Assembly (NCBI GenBank): GCA_010015675.1
Contig: ML976993.1
Span: 55,846-119,845, forward strand
Direction of reading: 5' to 3'
Source of the DNA: Byssothecium circinans
Taxonomy: Eukaryota; Ascomycota; Dothideomycetes; Pleosporales; Massarinaceae
Length of the DNA: 64,000 bases
The notes under the pieces are model-generated. The model was not told the DNA's origin. It saw nothing but the letters and a program-made list of their open reading frames with translations, and did no database searches. Shown piece by piece: positions 34,905-45,955 of this stretch; within the stretch, counting starts at the first letter, position 1; every line of letters begins with the position of its first letter. A program made the translations under genes and the position numbers.

Positions 34905-35735
34905 ATGGCATCACAAAACGCAGCCAACGCAGCTCACAAGAGAAACGCAAGCTCTCCACCTGCAGCTACCAATGCGCCCACTGCCAAAATGTCCAAAATG
35001 ACCGACTACTTCAAGCCCGTCAATCCAAAGAAGTCGGAGAATGAGAAGCCGGCACCAACGCGCGAGCACAACGAGCCAACATCCACGACTATCGACAAGA
35101 TGCCAACTCCCATACCCCAATCCAAAGGAAAGACACCATTAGCTTCAGACAAAACAAATGAGACCAAGCTATCAGATGCGTCACTACCTCCAAAGTCAAC
35201 CTCATCATCCCCAACCCTCACCTTGACCTACCACAAAGGCGACATCTTCGCCGCCCCGCCCCAAACTCTACTCATCCATGCCTGCAACACGCAAGGCTCC
35301 TGGGGTGCCGGTATCGCCGCCGCATTCCGAACCCGCTACCCAGCCGCATACAAAGTCTACCGCGACTACTGCCTCAAGAGACACGACCCGAAAACTAACC
35401 CGATCCCCACCGGTACCTGTCTCTTGATCCCACCGTGTGAGACGACGAACGGTAAGCCCAAGCATTGGATTGGCTGCTTATTCACGAGCGCAAAGTACGG
35501 TAAGGCGAAGGATAAGCCTGATGTTATCTTGAGCAACACTGCGCCAGCTATGAAGGAGTTGTTGGGCGAGGCGAAAACGGTGACGAAGGATGGGAAGGGT
35601 GTGGGCGAGGTGAGGATGTGCATGATCAATTCGGCGAGGTTTGGGGTCCCGTGGGAGAGGACGGTAGAGGTGCTGGAGGGGATTGTGGTGGAGGAGGGAT
35701 GGGCGGATAGTGTGGAGGCATGGAGTATTGAGTGA
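34905..35735 (+). CDS. POA1: Poa1-like macrodomain ADP-ribose phosphatase
   Basis: This probably removes phosphate from ADP-ribose-1''-phosphate, a product of tRNA splicing, as yeast Poa1 does. It is one exon of 276 residues. Residues 1-105 are a disordered Ser/Thr/Pro/Lys-rich leader that yeast Poa1 lacks. The macrodomain covers about 106-276, with LTLTYHKGDIFAAP, the ligand-binding text LLIHACNTQGSWGAGIAAAF and CLFTSAKYGKAKDKPD. The HACN...GSWGAGIA motif matches the macrodomain loop that grips ADP-ribose. The leader holds MSKMTDYFKP at about residue 28, which resembles a PCNA-binding box. The function is inferred from the family, and ADP-ribosylhydrolase activity on proteins is an alternative. 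Confidence 0.87.
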   Translation: MASQNAANAAHKRNASSPPAATNAPTAKMSKMTDYFKPVNPKKSENEKPAPTREHNEPTSTTIDKMPTPIPQSKGKTPLASDKTNETKLSDASLPPKSTSSSPTLTLTYHKGDIFAAPPQTLLIHACNTQGSWGAGIAAAFRTRYPAAYKVYRDYCLKRHDPKTNPIPTGTCLLIPPCETTNGKPKHWIGCLFTSAKYGKAKDKPDVILSNTAPAMKELLGEAKTVTKDGKGVGEVRMCMINSARFGVPWERTVEVLEGIVVEEGWADSVEAWSIE

Positions 35736-36105
35736 GAGGGCGAGGAACTACGGTCCGGCAGGATTATCTGTATGTATTGAGTCAGGGCCGGATAGTGTCC
35801 TATTTGCGTACTTTGCCTAATGTCTACTTGGTTTGGACTGGGGCGAGTATCGGCACAAGGATTTAGCGTCATAGGCTTTACACGAAAGCATGGCAGTTTG
35901 AGGCAAAAGCGAGGATACAGCTGCGATGTATTATGTTTGATCATGAAGTCGTGTTCATAGACGCATAGGCTCGTCAACCATATGTACTAGACCGTGCCGA
36001 GCAAACTATGTAGCAACCGCCATGTTCATGGAGCGATAGCCAAGGCCATACCAATTAGACTCCAGATATCTTTCGTGTTCCACGACCCAAGGCACATATA
36101 CTTGA
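35736..36105. other. Convergent 3' flanks
   Basis: Spacer between the macrodomain gene and Rpn13, where both genes end. No gene is seen. Confidence 0.45.
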
Positions 36106-37768
36106 TCAAGTAGTGTCCATCTCATCCTCCTCCTCGTCTTCCTCCTCGTCGTCATCGTCGTCATCATCGTCATCATCGTCGTCCCTACTTCCCTTCTCAA
36201 CCGTCTTCTTGACACCCTCCACAAATGCCTTGACCGCATCACCACCACCAAGCGGCATACCTCCTCCCCTAATGAAACCGCCATTCTCGACATCTATCTT
36301 CAATGCCTGACTGACGTTGGGCAGACCACCATCCCGAAGTGCGACTGTCAGACTGCCCAAGCTCTGCTTCATCTGCGGACTCGTGACAACCCTCTTCAGG
36401 ATGTCACGCTTCTGCTCTTGATCGAGGGCGTGCATGGCCATCTTTGCGGTGTCTGACTCGGGGTCGATATCGGCAACATCCTCTACTTCTTGCTCAATCA
36501 GGAAGAGTGTGGTGGGAAGGTGTGCACAAAGCGAGTCGATGAAGGAGTCGGGCGCCTTGTCAATGACCGGGATCGTGGTAGGAGGGGAGAGTAGATCGAG
36601 GAGGGTGGTAAACGGATCCTGCGAGGATTGAGCGCCGCCACTGGCGTTACCGCCTTTGAGAGAATTGAGGAAATTCTGTACGATAGCGGAAGCGTCGCCC
36701 GAGCCGGAAGCAGCTCTATCAAAAGTTAGCACATGTTACAAATAAGCAATGTAGAAAGCAAAGGCTCCTCGAGCGTCCTGGCGGGCGAGCGGGGCACATG
36801 ATGAATAATGCATATTGTTCTAGTGGTACATGAGTAGTACAGTCCATGCAGAAGTCCATATGACACTCCGAATGATCTATGCTCCAATAACGCCTCACCG
36901 TGATGATGATGAAACACCCTGATGTCCCATTTCCGAAAGTGTGTTTTCGACCGCCGCGCGCATGAGACCCGTCAAGTCGACGGCGCCACGACGTCCACGA
37001 GATTGGTGATAAGATGAAAGGTTACCTACGCACGACCGCCATCAGCACCACCTTCGCGAGATTCTTCTCCTTCTTCTCTAATATCACCTCCTGTGGCTCC
37101 TGCACCTGCACCACCAGTGCTTCCATGCCTATTCCGGTTGGAGGAATCAGCTGCACCCTCAACATCCTCCATAGTCTCATCCTCGTCTCCGCTTCGGCTC
37201 ACGGCGGCAGCTAGCTCGGCGTGAACGTCGATGTCTTCCTCGCCACTCATCATGCGGTCGACAATCTGGCCGAGGGCAAGGTCGCGTTGACTGAACCAGC
37301 TGGCATCGCCCTGAGGGTGTTGTGTCTTTGCTTGCATCCAGAACAAATAGCGTTGTGAGCTAGATGTGTACTTGAGGACAAAAATACGGCCGGAGGTGGG
37401 AGAGCGCACATTTCCCGAGTCGGCAGCTGCCTCTTTGCCAGTGTAAGGGACGAAAGAGCCGTCGCCGGGGATCATGATGAGGTCGATCTCGGGCTCATCG
37501 AGGGGTTTGTCGCGTGGCCGCCAACAGAAGTGGCTGAATCCTGTCTAGTATTAGTAGAAGCCTTAGGCAGGCTGCGGTTGACGGACCATCGTCGGACGGG
37601 TAGACGTAGATGTAACCAGGCGTCCGCTGCGGCTTGACTTTCTGGTTTGGCGCACTTCCCTGTTGTTGAGGTCAGCGGGATTGCATCATTTATAGCAATA
37701 ATACAATATTCACATACGGTAAGCTCGCACCTGCCAGCCTTGAAGGTGAGCAGCGGTTCGATAGACAT
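36106..37768 (-). CDS. RPN13: Proteasome ubiquitin receptor Rpn13/ADRM1
   Basis: This subunit of the 19S regulatory particle binds ubiquitin through its PRU domain and the deubiquitinase Uch37 through its C-terminal DEUBAD domain. Exons are 37768-37718, 37659-37587, 37540-37088, 37025-36899 and 36715-36106, giving 437 residues. Introns are 58, 46, 62 and 183 bp. The PRU domain contains LTFKAGRCELTG, YVYPSDDGFSHFCWRPRD and FVLKYTSSSQRYLFWMQ. A Gly-rich acidic linker leads to NLSSYHQSRGRRGAVDLTGL, then the DEUBAD (FIDSLCAHLPTTLF, EQKRDILKRVV). The chain ends with a run of 12 Asp and a Glu-rich tail (GAT-type codon repeat near 36120-36185). Intron 3 has a weak donor, GTGATA; retention gives an early stop. 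Confidence 0.95.
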
Positions 37769-37987
37769 GGTTGCGGCGTCGTGTTGTTTTGAAGAGGCAA
37801 AAGGTCGAAGCTTGTGACGAAGGCGAGTGTTGTTGGAGCTGCGATAAAGATTAGTAAGCGGGCGGGGTCGGAATAACTATCGCTCCGCCGCGAGCGCCAA
37901 GCGCGCACATTCCGTTACTATTACTAGGAATTAATCGCTTCGGCTTCACAACGCCAGGGCTCCAACTCGACGACACCATAATTCGAC
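37769..37987. promoter_or_regulatory. Compact bidirectional promoter, RPN13 and RPL6
   Basis: Only 219 bp separate the ATG codons of two divergent genes of the protein-making and protein-destroying machinery, so both 5' UTRs and both promoters share this space. The middle is GC-rich (ccgccgcgagcgccaagcgc near 37887), flanked by ACTATTACTAGGAATTAAT at about 37917-37935. I cannot name individual sites. Confidence 0.6.
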
Positions 37988-38793
37988 ATGGCGGACAAAC
38001 CCACGACGAAGAAGTTTGCCAAGGGCGAGCGTTCGATACCTCACCACTCCCAGAAGGCCAGCAAGTACTATCCTGCTGAGGACGCGGCCATCCCTAAGAA
38101 GGTACGTGACCGACGACGAGAAGGTCTACAGGAGTCAAGAAGACTGCCAGAGCTTCAGAGCCTCGACAGAATACTCGCGCATCTATGAGCGTCTTTCAAG
38201 ACCCTTCTGCGCCCACGAGCTTTCGCAATGGAATTTTGGCTGATCAAAATACAGGCTCGCAAGTCCGTCCGCCCGGCCAAGGTCCGCCCCTCTCTCACAC
38301 CCGGTACCGTCGTCATTCTCCTCGCTGGCCGCTTTCGTGGCAAGCGCGTCGTTCTCCTCAAGCACCTTGACCAGGGTGTTCTCCTCGTCACCGGTCCCTT
38401 CAAAATCAACGGCGTCCCCCTGCGAAGGGTCAATGCCCGATATGTTATTGCGACCTCGACAAAGGTAGACATCAAGGGTGTTGGCGAGGATGTCCTGAAG
38501 AAGACCAGCGAGCCTGGCTATTTCACCAAGGACAAGGAAGCTAAGAAGCCGGGAGAGGATGCATTCTTCAAGCAGGGCGAGAAGCCTCAGGTGGGTGTTT
38601 GGAGATGCAAAAAAGGGCAAATGAAGCTAACATGGCACAGAAGAAGGAGACCTCCAAGGACCGCGTGGAAGACCAGAAGGCCGTCGACAAGGCCCTTCTC
38701 GCCAACATTAAGAAGGAGGCTCACCTCGTCGACTACCTCAGCTCTTCCTTCAGCCTTCGCAAGACCGATAGGCCACACGCCATGGTCTTCTAA
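37988..38793 (+). CDS. RPL6: 60S ribosomal protein L6 (eL6)
   Basis: This is a cytosolic large-subunit ribosomal protein. Exons are 37988-38101, 38255-38590 and 38641-38793, giving 200 residues. Introns are 153 and 50 bp, with donors GTACGT and GTGGGT. The eL6 core reads [40 protein letters not shown] and [20 protein letters not shown]. The end is basic and finishes HAMVF. The first intron is long compared with most in the window. I looked for snoRNA boxes in it and found no convincing C/D pair. The leader is Lys-rich ([20 protein letters not shown]). Confidence 0.96.
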
Positions 38794-39183
38794 GCGAGGG
38801 ATAGATGGGCATTTGGCGTTTAGTGCATGGGACGTGGGACGAATACGGCATGCCGCAGCCTTGATAGCAGGCAGCTCTTTTTCATGGAGGGTCCGGTTTG
38901 CATTTTCCTATACGATCTTGTAACAGACAAGCGAATTCGAAACGGTCCAAAAGTGAATGTGGACGCAGTGGTTTGTGTGATGTCATCCTCAACGATATGT
39001 GAAGGAAACAAGTACAGATGCTCTAAGGGCTGATACAGTAATATAGACAATTTTACATGACGCAGAAGATCCAGACGCCGCTTAGCCGTTTACCGGCTAT
39101 CATCGCCAATCGAACACGAACGGGGCTACCGAAACAGATACGAACATTGTCAGTCTCAACATCGAAATTTCCCGAGTCGACTT
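38794..39183. other. Convergent 3' flanks
   Basis: Short spacer between the ends of RPL6 and the hydroxylase-family gene. No gene is seen. Confidence 0.45.
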
Positions 39184-40294
39184 TCACTTCTTCCCTCTGC
39201 CCTTCCTCGCTCTGGCTTTCAACTTTCCAGTCATGCCATTCGCCGCATCCCCTGCGTCATCAATCGCTCTGCCTGTGCGTTCCTGGACATGGTGCTTCTC
39301 CATTTCTTCCTGCAGATCATCCATGACATCCGCCCCCAGAGTTGTTCCATGAGCCCAATCAAGCACACCTAAAGGTCCATAATTCCCCTTGCCCTCTGAA
39401 ATCATATGCGCATCTACTCGCCTCGCCATGCCCTTCAACATGATTGTAGAAGGCAGGATGCTGTAACCAGAATACGTGAACAGCTCTTCGAGCGAGAACA
39501 CGGCTAGGAGGAGTAGGTAAGTCATCATATGAAAGCGGAAGGCAATTGCTGGCAGGTATATAGGCAAGAAGCGATGGACCAGATAGCATGCAGGATGGTC
39601 GTAGGCTGCGACGAAAGAGTAGGGTACCTGGACACTGTGATGCCATGTCTTATGCCATCTAGCAAGGGCACCGCCATTGGGTGAATGCAGAAGTTTTTGA
39701 TGAATGTAGTATTGGAGGACCTATCGATCATGTTAGCTTTTCATCATCAATCGAAGGTTGCGCTAGATCGAAATCATCAGTACTCACATTTCGCGACACC
39801 AATCCAATCAAAGCGTGCTTAAGCAGCGACCAAGGATTTGGTAAATGGTTCAACGACCACTTGCTGCCCTTGATAACCAACAAACTCTTCATCTTCAACA
39901 CGTCCGTCATCAGCCACTCAATACCAGCCTGTACGCCCACGGCTAACAACACATTGAAAACCGCCCAAGCCGCTACCCGTCTAACCTTCCGCGGTCCGCC
40001 TCTTTGTCGTGCAGGCAATCCATGTTCTCCCTGCGCTTTTATTTCCACCATCAAGCTGGGGAGGAGGAGATCGATGGTGAGGAATAAGGCCGAGGGCAGG
40101 ATATAGAGGATAGTCCGGAGGAAGAGAGGGCCGAAGAATTCGAGCTGGAGGGGTGTGTAGGAGAGCGCCAAGGTCGTCCATGTTAAGGAGAAAAAGACGA
40201 GATTCAGGGAGGTAGACCAACTGGAGAGGAGGGGGATGGCAAAGAGAGAAGCGAGGGGGAGGGTGAAGGGGGCGAGTAGTGATGTTAGGGACAT
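39184..40294 (-). CDS. Fatty acid hydroxylase/sterol desaturase-family membrane protein
   Basis: This is an ER-type membrane protein of the di-iron hydroxylase superfamily. Exons are 40294-39788 and 39720-39184, with a 67-bp intron (donor GTGAGT, acceptor GATAG), giving 347 residues. Several hydrophobic helices fill the N-terminal half (MSLTSLLAPFTLPLASLF, ILPSALFLTIDLLLPSLM). The first histidine box is HQKLLH and the second is HKTWHH, both after the intron. The third box position, before the typical GNYG text, reads VDAHMISEGKGNYGPLG. It has one His where the family usually has HxxHH, so iron binding may be impaired. The tail is basic (KARARKGRGKK), perhaps an ER retrieval signal. The substrate is unknown. 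Confidence 0.83.
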
Positions 40295-42623
40295 TGTGGG
40301 TATTTATTGAGTTTTGGATATCGGCTAGGGAGCTGTAGAAGACGGTAAGATGTGGACGCGATAGCCCTCATGGTGTTGGTGGCATGTGCCGTGCGGGCTG
40401 ATGACGTCGTTGGTGGGAACCCTGCTCATTCGTGCGTTCAGTCGCACATGGGGTAAATGCGTTGATGTCTACTGGCCAAGTAAATGTGAAAGTTTTCCAA
40501 CCAACACGAAGACAGTTTTGGGATACTACATACGCCGGACTGGGAGACCGTGTGGTGATACGTTATATATGTACTGTACCCTGTGGTACTCCGTAGACAA
40601 CCCTGACATCTCGTGTCTACTCAACATCATGGACGACTCAATGTACTCATCGCTCTTCTGATGGCCTTGTTTCTACGATGGTCGTTGCGCTACAAAACAA
40701 TGGCTGCAAGGCCTATCGACTGCGGACATCTGGGGCGTTAAGGTCGATCAACTCGCCTGAAGGTGCTACAACCTATGTCCTCCATCAATCGTAGTGAAGC
40801 TCGCTCCTCATGTTCATAACGCCGTAGAGGCGATCAAGAATGCTCAGGTTTGCTCCAGTTCCGAGGTCTGTCCAACAATCGTCCAGAGGATGGCCGCAGC
40901 TGTACCGACACTCTGCTTTAGATCTGGTGCTGAAGCTCTGTCTTCGTGTATCTTACAAAGAAATTGGGGTGGAAAGGGATGTTTGCGAAGAGCTATGAAC
41001 CTAAGCTAAATCCCTAGGGAGCCTGTCGAAGATCTTCAGCACTGGGGTGCCGTTTGTCAACGGAGACGCTGTCGGAGGAATGCCGCCCTTAGCTCCTGGT
41101 CGTCACCAAGGTCTCCCATCACACATACCCGAAAAGTCACCACTAGCCCCGAATCCATCAATGACGTCCCTATGATCTCCTTCTCCAAGCATCTCTCCCC
41201 CTGCCTCGCTTCAGCCTGACGAGTCAAAAGCTTCCGAGCTAACATGGCCACCTGCATAACGACGAAGACGAGATAATCACACAACACAAACTCAACATCT
41301 CTAGCACCACAATCGCAGGCGTTTCTGTCGTTATGCTGACGCTTCCTTTCCCGGAAATCACACCGTCTCAATTGCTTCTACTCGACTTGTTTACCACCGG
41401 TGGTAGTTTCACGACTCTTCCCATTGGGAGATGTTCATGATGTGTAGCCCCTGCCAATCACCCGTCTTGCATGTCTTAAAAGGCTATATGGACAGGGGGT
41501 TACGATCGTTGATGTTCGATTTCGGTAAGGGTGCACAACAATGGGCGAGGTTCAATATATAAAGTGTTCTGTCTGAAAGAGACACCAGCGGATAGTCGGC
41601 AGACGAAGAGGATGGGCGGGTAGGAAGCTTGTGTGAGATAGGATGTGGTCTCACGTATCTATGCTGAGGCAGATACTTTGCTCGACCAGCAAGCATAAGA
41701 GCCCCTTGGTGTTTCATTCGTTGAATTAATCGCGTGGGAAATTCTCCGACGCATATCCAGCCCACCTGGTGGTAAGCTTGAGAGCCGGACCTGCATAAGT
41801 AGTGGCTGCTAATTAACAAAACAATAATCATTAAATATTAGACGTTGGTGAAGTTCGTTGCACGCAAGCCTGTCGTCTAGCGGCCGGCCAGGTTCGCGTC
41901 GATGAGGTGACTTCGCGTTCGTACTGGGATGTACCTGGCTACAGATGCTTCGGGATTCGGGATCCTTATGCTGAGTCTCGCCGATAGATGACAGTGACAA
42001 GGGCCACACACGACGGGGGCAAAGAGCAAAGAGCAAAGAACAGAAGATAGCATGTTGATAGCATTGATATAATCAGATGTGTGTAACCGTAGAGATCGGG
42101 AGCCGAGGCTGCTGCTTTATACTGTGGCATAGGGCTGTGATGGAAACAGCGCAATCGATCGTCGCTTCCCAAAGCAGAGAACAGATAAAGTCTAAAAACG
42201 TGGCGGGCTGACCAATCACGGCGGCGTCTGGCCACCCACGCTCGCGGGTGATGGACCTGCGAGACGTCGTAACCCCTTCTCAGCCCGCGACTGTGTTTAC
42301 CGCTAACACGGGGTATCCATCTCGCAGGCTGCCTGCGCCCGCGCCCTTCCAATCGACAGTCGACAGTCTCCCACGACCTCTCGCCCTCACTGGACTCTGG
42401 AGTCGCGCCGTGGACTCTCCGTCAACAGCGCTTCTGCGGGTTTCCGCACCGACCGCGTCCTATGCACTGCTCAACTTTCAACTTTTTGCGCCCGACCCTC
42501 GGCTCCCCAGAACTGCTGCGAGCGCGCCGGCACGGAACAACACGCCTGGGGACGTGGCTGATTCTGTCTTTGCAAGCTTCAAACACATCTTTTTAGGTCT
42601 TCGCAACGGCGCAAACAGGCAAA
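40295..42623. other. Intergenic, 2.3 kb, long promoter region
   Basis: This is the divergent space between the hydroxylase-family gene and the large hydrolase gene. Open frames exist on both strands (for example 41057-41371, 41484-41831 and 41966-42352, all minus; 42248-42931, plus) but none has domain text or workable splicing. A 14-bp perfect palindrome, TACCACCGGTGGTA, lies at 41392-41405. The last 400 bp before the hydrolase ATG are CT-rich and probably a long leader. Confidence 0.45.
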
Positions 42624-45600
42624 ATGTATGGCAAATCACAGCCGCACACCGCATCCCCGCCCGACGACGCCAGCCATGGTCCACGGACTCGACCACGACG
42701 GCGGAGCTCGCTACCATCAGTGCCAGCAGACATCATCCGGTCCAAGAAACGCTCTCCAAACTACATCCGATCGCAGACCGCATCCCCCGAAGTCATATCA
42801 AACCTAATCGACTCCCTATCCGCCATCTCCATCTCTGCGAACGACCGTTTCGAGAACCTCCCGCGCTACGGCAACAGCCTATCCGTCCCTGCAACCCCAC
42901 ACTCGAGCATCTACGGCAGGCACGATGGTAGTTCTCTGGACCGGACGGCCTACTACAACAACCTAAAAGATCAAAACACTGTCTATCCTGACGACGACGA
43001 CGACGAAGCCTGCGAACCGCCTGTTATCAAAACCTCGAAACCGCCATCCGGTCTCTCGCCTCTCACCGCGCCGAAGAAAAAGGACAAGGACAACTCGCTG
43101 AGGAGCTACATGAGCAGGGCCGGAGGCAGCTCGATATCTATACATTCGTCGCACTCTATGCGGTCAGTGAGCAGTATCGGAAACATCAGCGTCGAGGCCG
43201 GGATCCCACGACAACTGTCAAACGCCAGCAATCGGACGTCTTCTGACAGCAAGAGAAGTGCCAAAGGACACAGGAGCCTAATGTATATGCCCTCGCGCGA
43301 ACGGATGCGAATGAAGGATGCCGAGCGGAAACGTGCCACCATCCAAGGACCCGAGGTTGCGTCGGCAGATGCTGGAAAGAAGTCAGTGGTCCAGGTGCCA
43401 GTGGCCGAGGATACAATCAATGAAGAGCCTGTGGTGGCAGAGTCTTCGCGAAGCGCACAGCGGTATTCCAGCCGGGGCGCCAGCCCGCTTCGACATGGCG
43501 TCAACTTAGCAAACGGACGTGGCGATGGGAGCCCCACTGACAAAGGTTTAATTCCGGAACGGGGCTCATCCCTTAGACATTCGGAGAGCCCGTCGAGAAA
43601 GGGCAAGAAGAGTCATGGTCGTAAGAGTTCGCGTACTGACTCGCGCAAGACAAACACAGTCCCTGAGGAAGACGAAGACGTAGAGCCCATAACGAAGACG
43701 AGAGAAAATCTGAAAGAGGAGGTTTTGAAGGAGCTAGAGCAAGAGGAGGATGAGGTTGCCCGCAGGATACAAGAATTGAGGAAACAAAAGTTGCTGCGTG
43801 ATAGATTAGCCGGCAAGCTGCCAGTGGATCCAGACGCAGGGGCTCCCATTAGCGCTCGTCCTGTTTCACCACTCGCAAGCGATGAAGTCTCCTCAACCTC
43901 AACTGTATCAAGAGTGCGTGAAAAGCGAGCGCAATTCCCTACGAAAGCTCACAAAGTCCTGGGGATCACAATGCAGCCTGATCCTCCTGACCGAAGAGCG
44001 TCCCACGCCCCAGGCTCACAGGATGCTTGCCGAATCCACGAAACACCTCACAACCAAGGCCACACAAAGGGCCGGAGCTCTGCTGCTAACGATGGCGATG
44101 ACTTTACCCCGCTTCCGATCAACTACAAGCTTGCACTCAGAGCTCTCGACACACTGGACCGCACATCTCCCGAATCGCCTCCGCCTCCCAGCAGTAGCAA
44201 CGACTCAAACAGGACTGCAGATACTGTCTCAAGCGGTACACCTCCCAGGCGCACAAGGTCCTTGGCGATTGGCGGACGATCGGCCATCTGCCGCAAAGCA
44301 AGTATATCAAGCCTCATGGGCGGTCAAACAATATTCAAGGATACCGCAAGTATCAGCAATCGCGCGTCTAGCGAAAGAGGCGCAAGATCAATACGCTCCA
44401 CCACCGAGGAGATCCAAACACGCCATCTTTCGCTCAGTATGTCACCGTCGCCAGGGTCGCATAGTTTGCAGAATCGTCCGGCGCCCAAGAAGAAGCGATG
44501 GTCGCATCCCGACCTGCCAGCCAATGCCGAAAAATTGCACAACGAGAAGGTCGACAGAATTAATGCAGCAAGGGCGAAGGGCGCTCAGTCGGGAGGACTA
44601 TCAGTAGAGAAACCGGCTCGTCCGGTCATTGAGGAACGACCTGCAAGCCGAGATTCGATTGATGTGGATGTCGACAAGTATTTGAACTCGCCACGCTTGT
44701 CGCAAAAGATCCGCCATCCTCAAACAGGTCGCATCATATCATTCTCCGAAGTTGGAGATCCCAACGGCTTCGCCGTGTTCGTCTGTGTTGGCATGGGTCT
44801 GACCAGATTCGTCATGGCCTTTTACGATCAGCTAGCATCGACGTTGAAGTTGAGGCTGATTACACCGGATCGGCCTGGTATCGGGGGTAGTCAGATTGAT
44901 CCCAACGGCACCCCTCTGAGCTGGCCAGGTGAGCATTCACTTTCATCGACTCATTCTCTGACTAACAGTCTACAGATGATGTTCTTGTGATTTGCCAGGC
45001 ATTGAAGATCACAAAGTTTTCGCTCCTGGCCCATTCTGCAGGCGCAGTCTACGCTCTCGCCACTTCATTGCGCATGCCGCAACACATCCGTGGTCAAGTG
45101 CATCTTCTCGCGCCTTGGATTCCTCCTTCTCAAATGGAACCTATCGGCATTAGCCAGGATCAGCCACCTACACAACAATTGCCTAGATCGCAACGATTTC
45201 TGCGAGCTCTACCGCCGTCACTCCTCAAGGTCGCCAACTCCACCTTCCTAAGCGCAACAAGTGCGAGTCTGCAGCGGACTGGACCAAAGAATTCGCCGAA
45301 GACCAGGCGCAAGAGTGTAAGCCCGCAGGTATCCCCACAAGAGCAGGAAGCCCCTGTGCGACCACCGCTGAAGGACACCCGACGAGAATCAATGATGAGA
45401 ATGGACCAAATGATGCCGAACACCAGCACTCTGTCTCTCACATTGACCAACCCCGCTGATCCCGACCATATCAAGAGACAGCAGCTGAAGGAAGCGCTTT
45501 CCCATGCGGAGCGCCAACGTCAACGCGAGTATGATGAGCGGCTGACTTTTGCCATCTGGGACCGAGCCACTACGAACGCCAACCCTGCAACCGACCTCAT

Positions 45601-45955
45601 TGTCTGCCTAGAGACCAAGCAGACAATTGGATTCCGATACGAAGACATTAACCGCTCGGTTGTCATCCACCACGGAAGCAAAGACTCTCGCGTCCCAGTT
45701 GACAACATCCGATGGCTCGGTCGCTTGATGCGCAAGTGTGAGGTCAGAATCCTTGAGGGCGAGCAGCACGGCCTCATGGCCAGTGCTCAGGTCATGGGCA
45801 ACGTGCTCACCGAGATGGCGAGCGACTGGGAAGACTGGACAAATGTTGTACAAGGCAAGGCGCATGGCGAGAAGAGCGTGTCACGGAAGCGAACAGTGGA
45901 GAGGCTTCGCAACCTCGGCTCACGCCATGGTCAGGAAACAGCAATATCAGCTTGA
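42624..45955 (+). CDS. Large alpha/beta hydrolase with disordered N-terminus
   Basis: Exons are 42624-44928 and 44976-45955, with a 47-bp intron, giving 1094 residues. The first 700 residues are low-complexity, rich in Ser, Arg and Pro, with an acidic patch (DDDDDEACE) and a coiled coil near 370-405 (LKEEVLKELEQEEDEVARRI). The hydrolase fold starts at about 705: TGRIISFSEVGDPNGF, LRLITPDRPGIGGSQ, the nucleophile elbow LLAHSAGAVYA, then SKDSRVPVDNIRW and EGEQHGLM. Ser, Asp and His of a triad are all present. A charged insert of about 150 residues lies between the nucleophile and the acid, where a lid domain would sit. The architecture is conserved-looking and fungal. The substrate is unknown; lipase or esterase activity is a guess. 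Confidence 0.85.

Noticed and set aside
37769..37987. Rpn4-type PACE element in the RPN13 promoter
   Set aside because: The best candidate (AGAGGCAAA) matches only 7 of 9 positions of GGTGGCAAA.
38102..38254. snoRNA inside the long first intron of RPL6
   Set aside because: No C box (RTGATGA) with a matching D box and terminal stem could be found.
42248..42931. 227-codon plus-strand frame before the large hydrolase
   Set aside because: It overlaps the hydrolase start in another frame and shows no conserved text.
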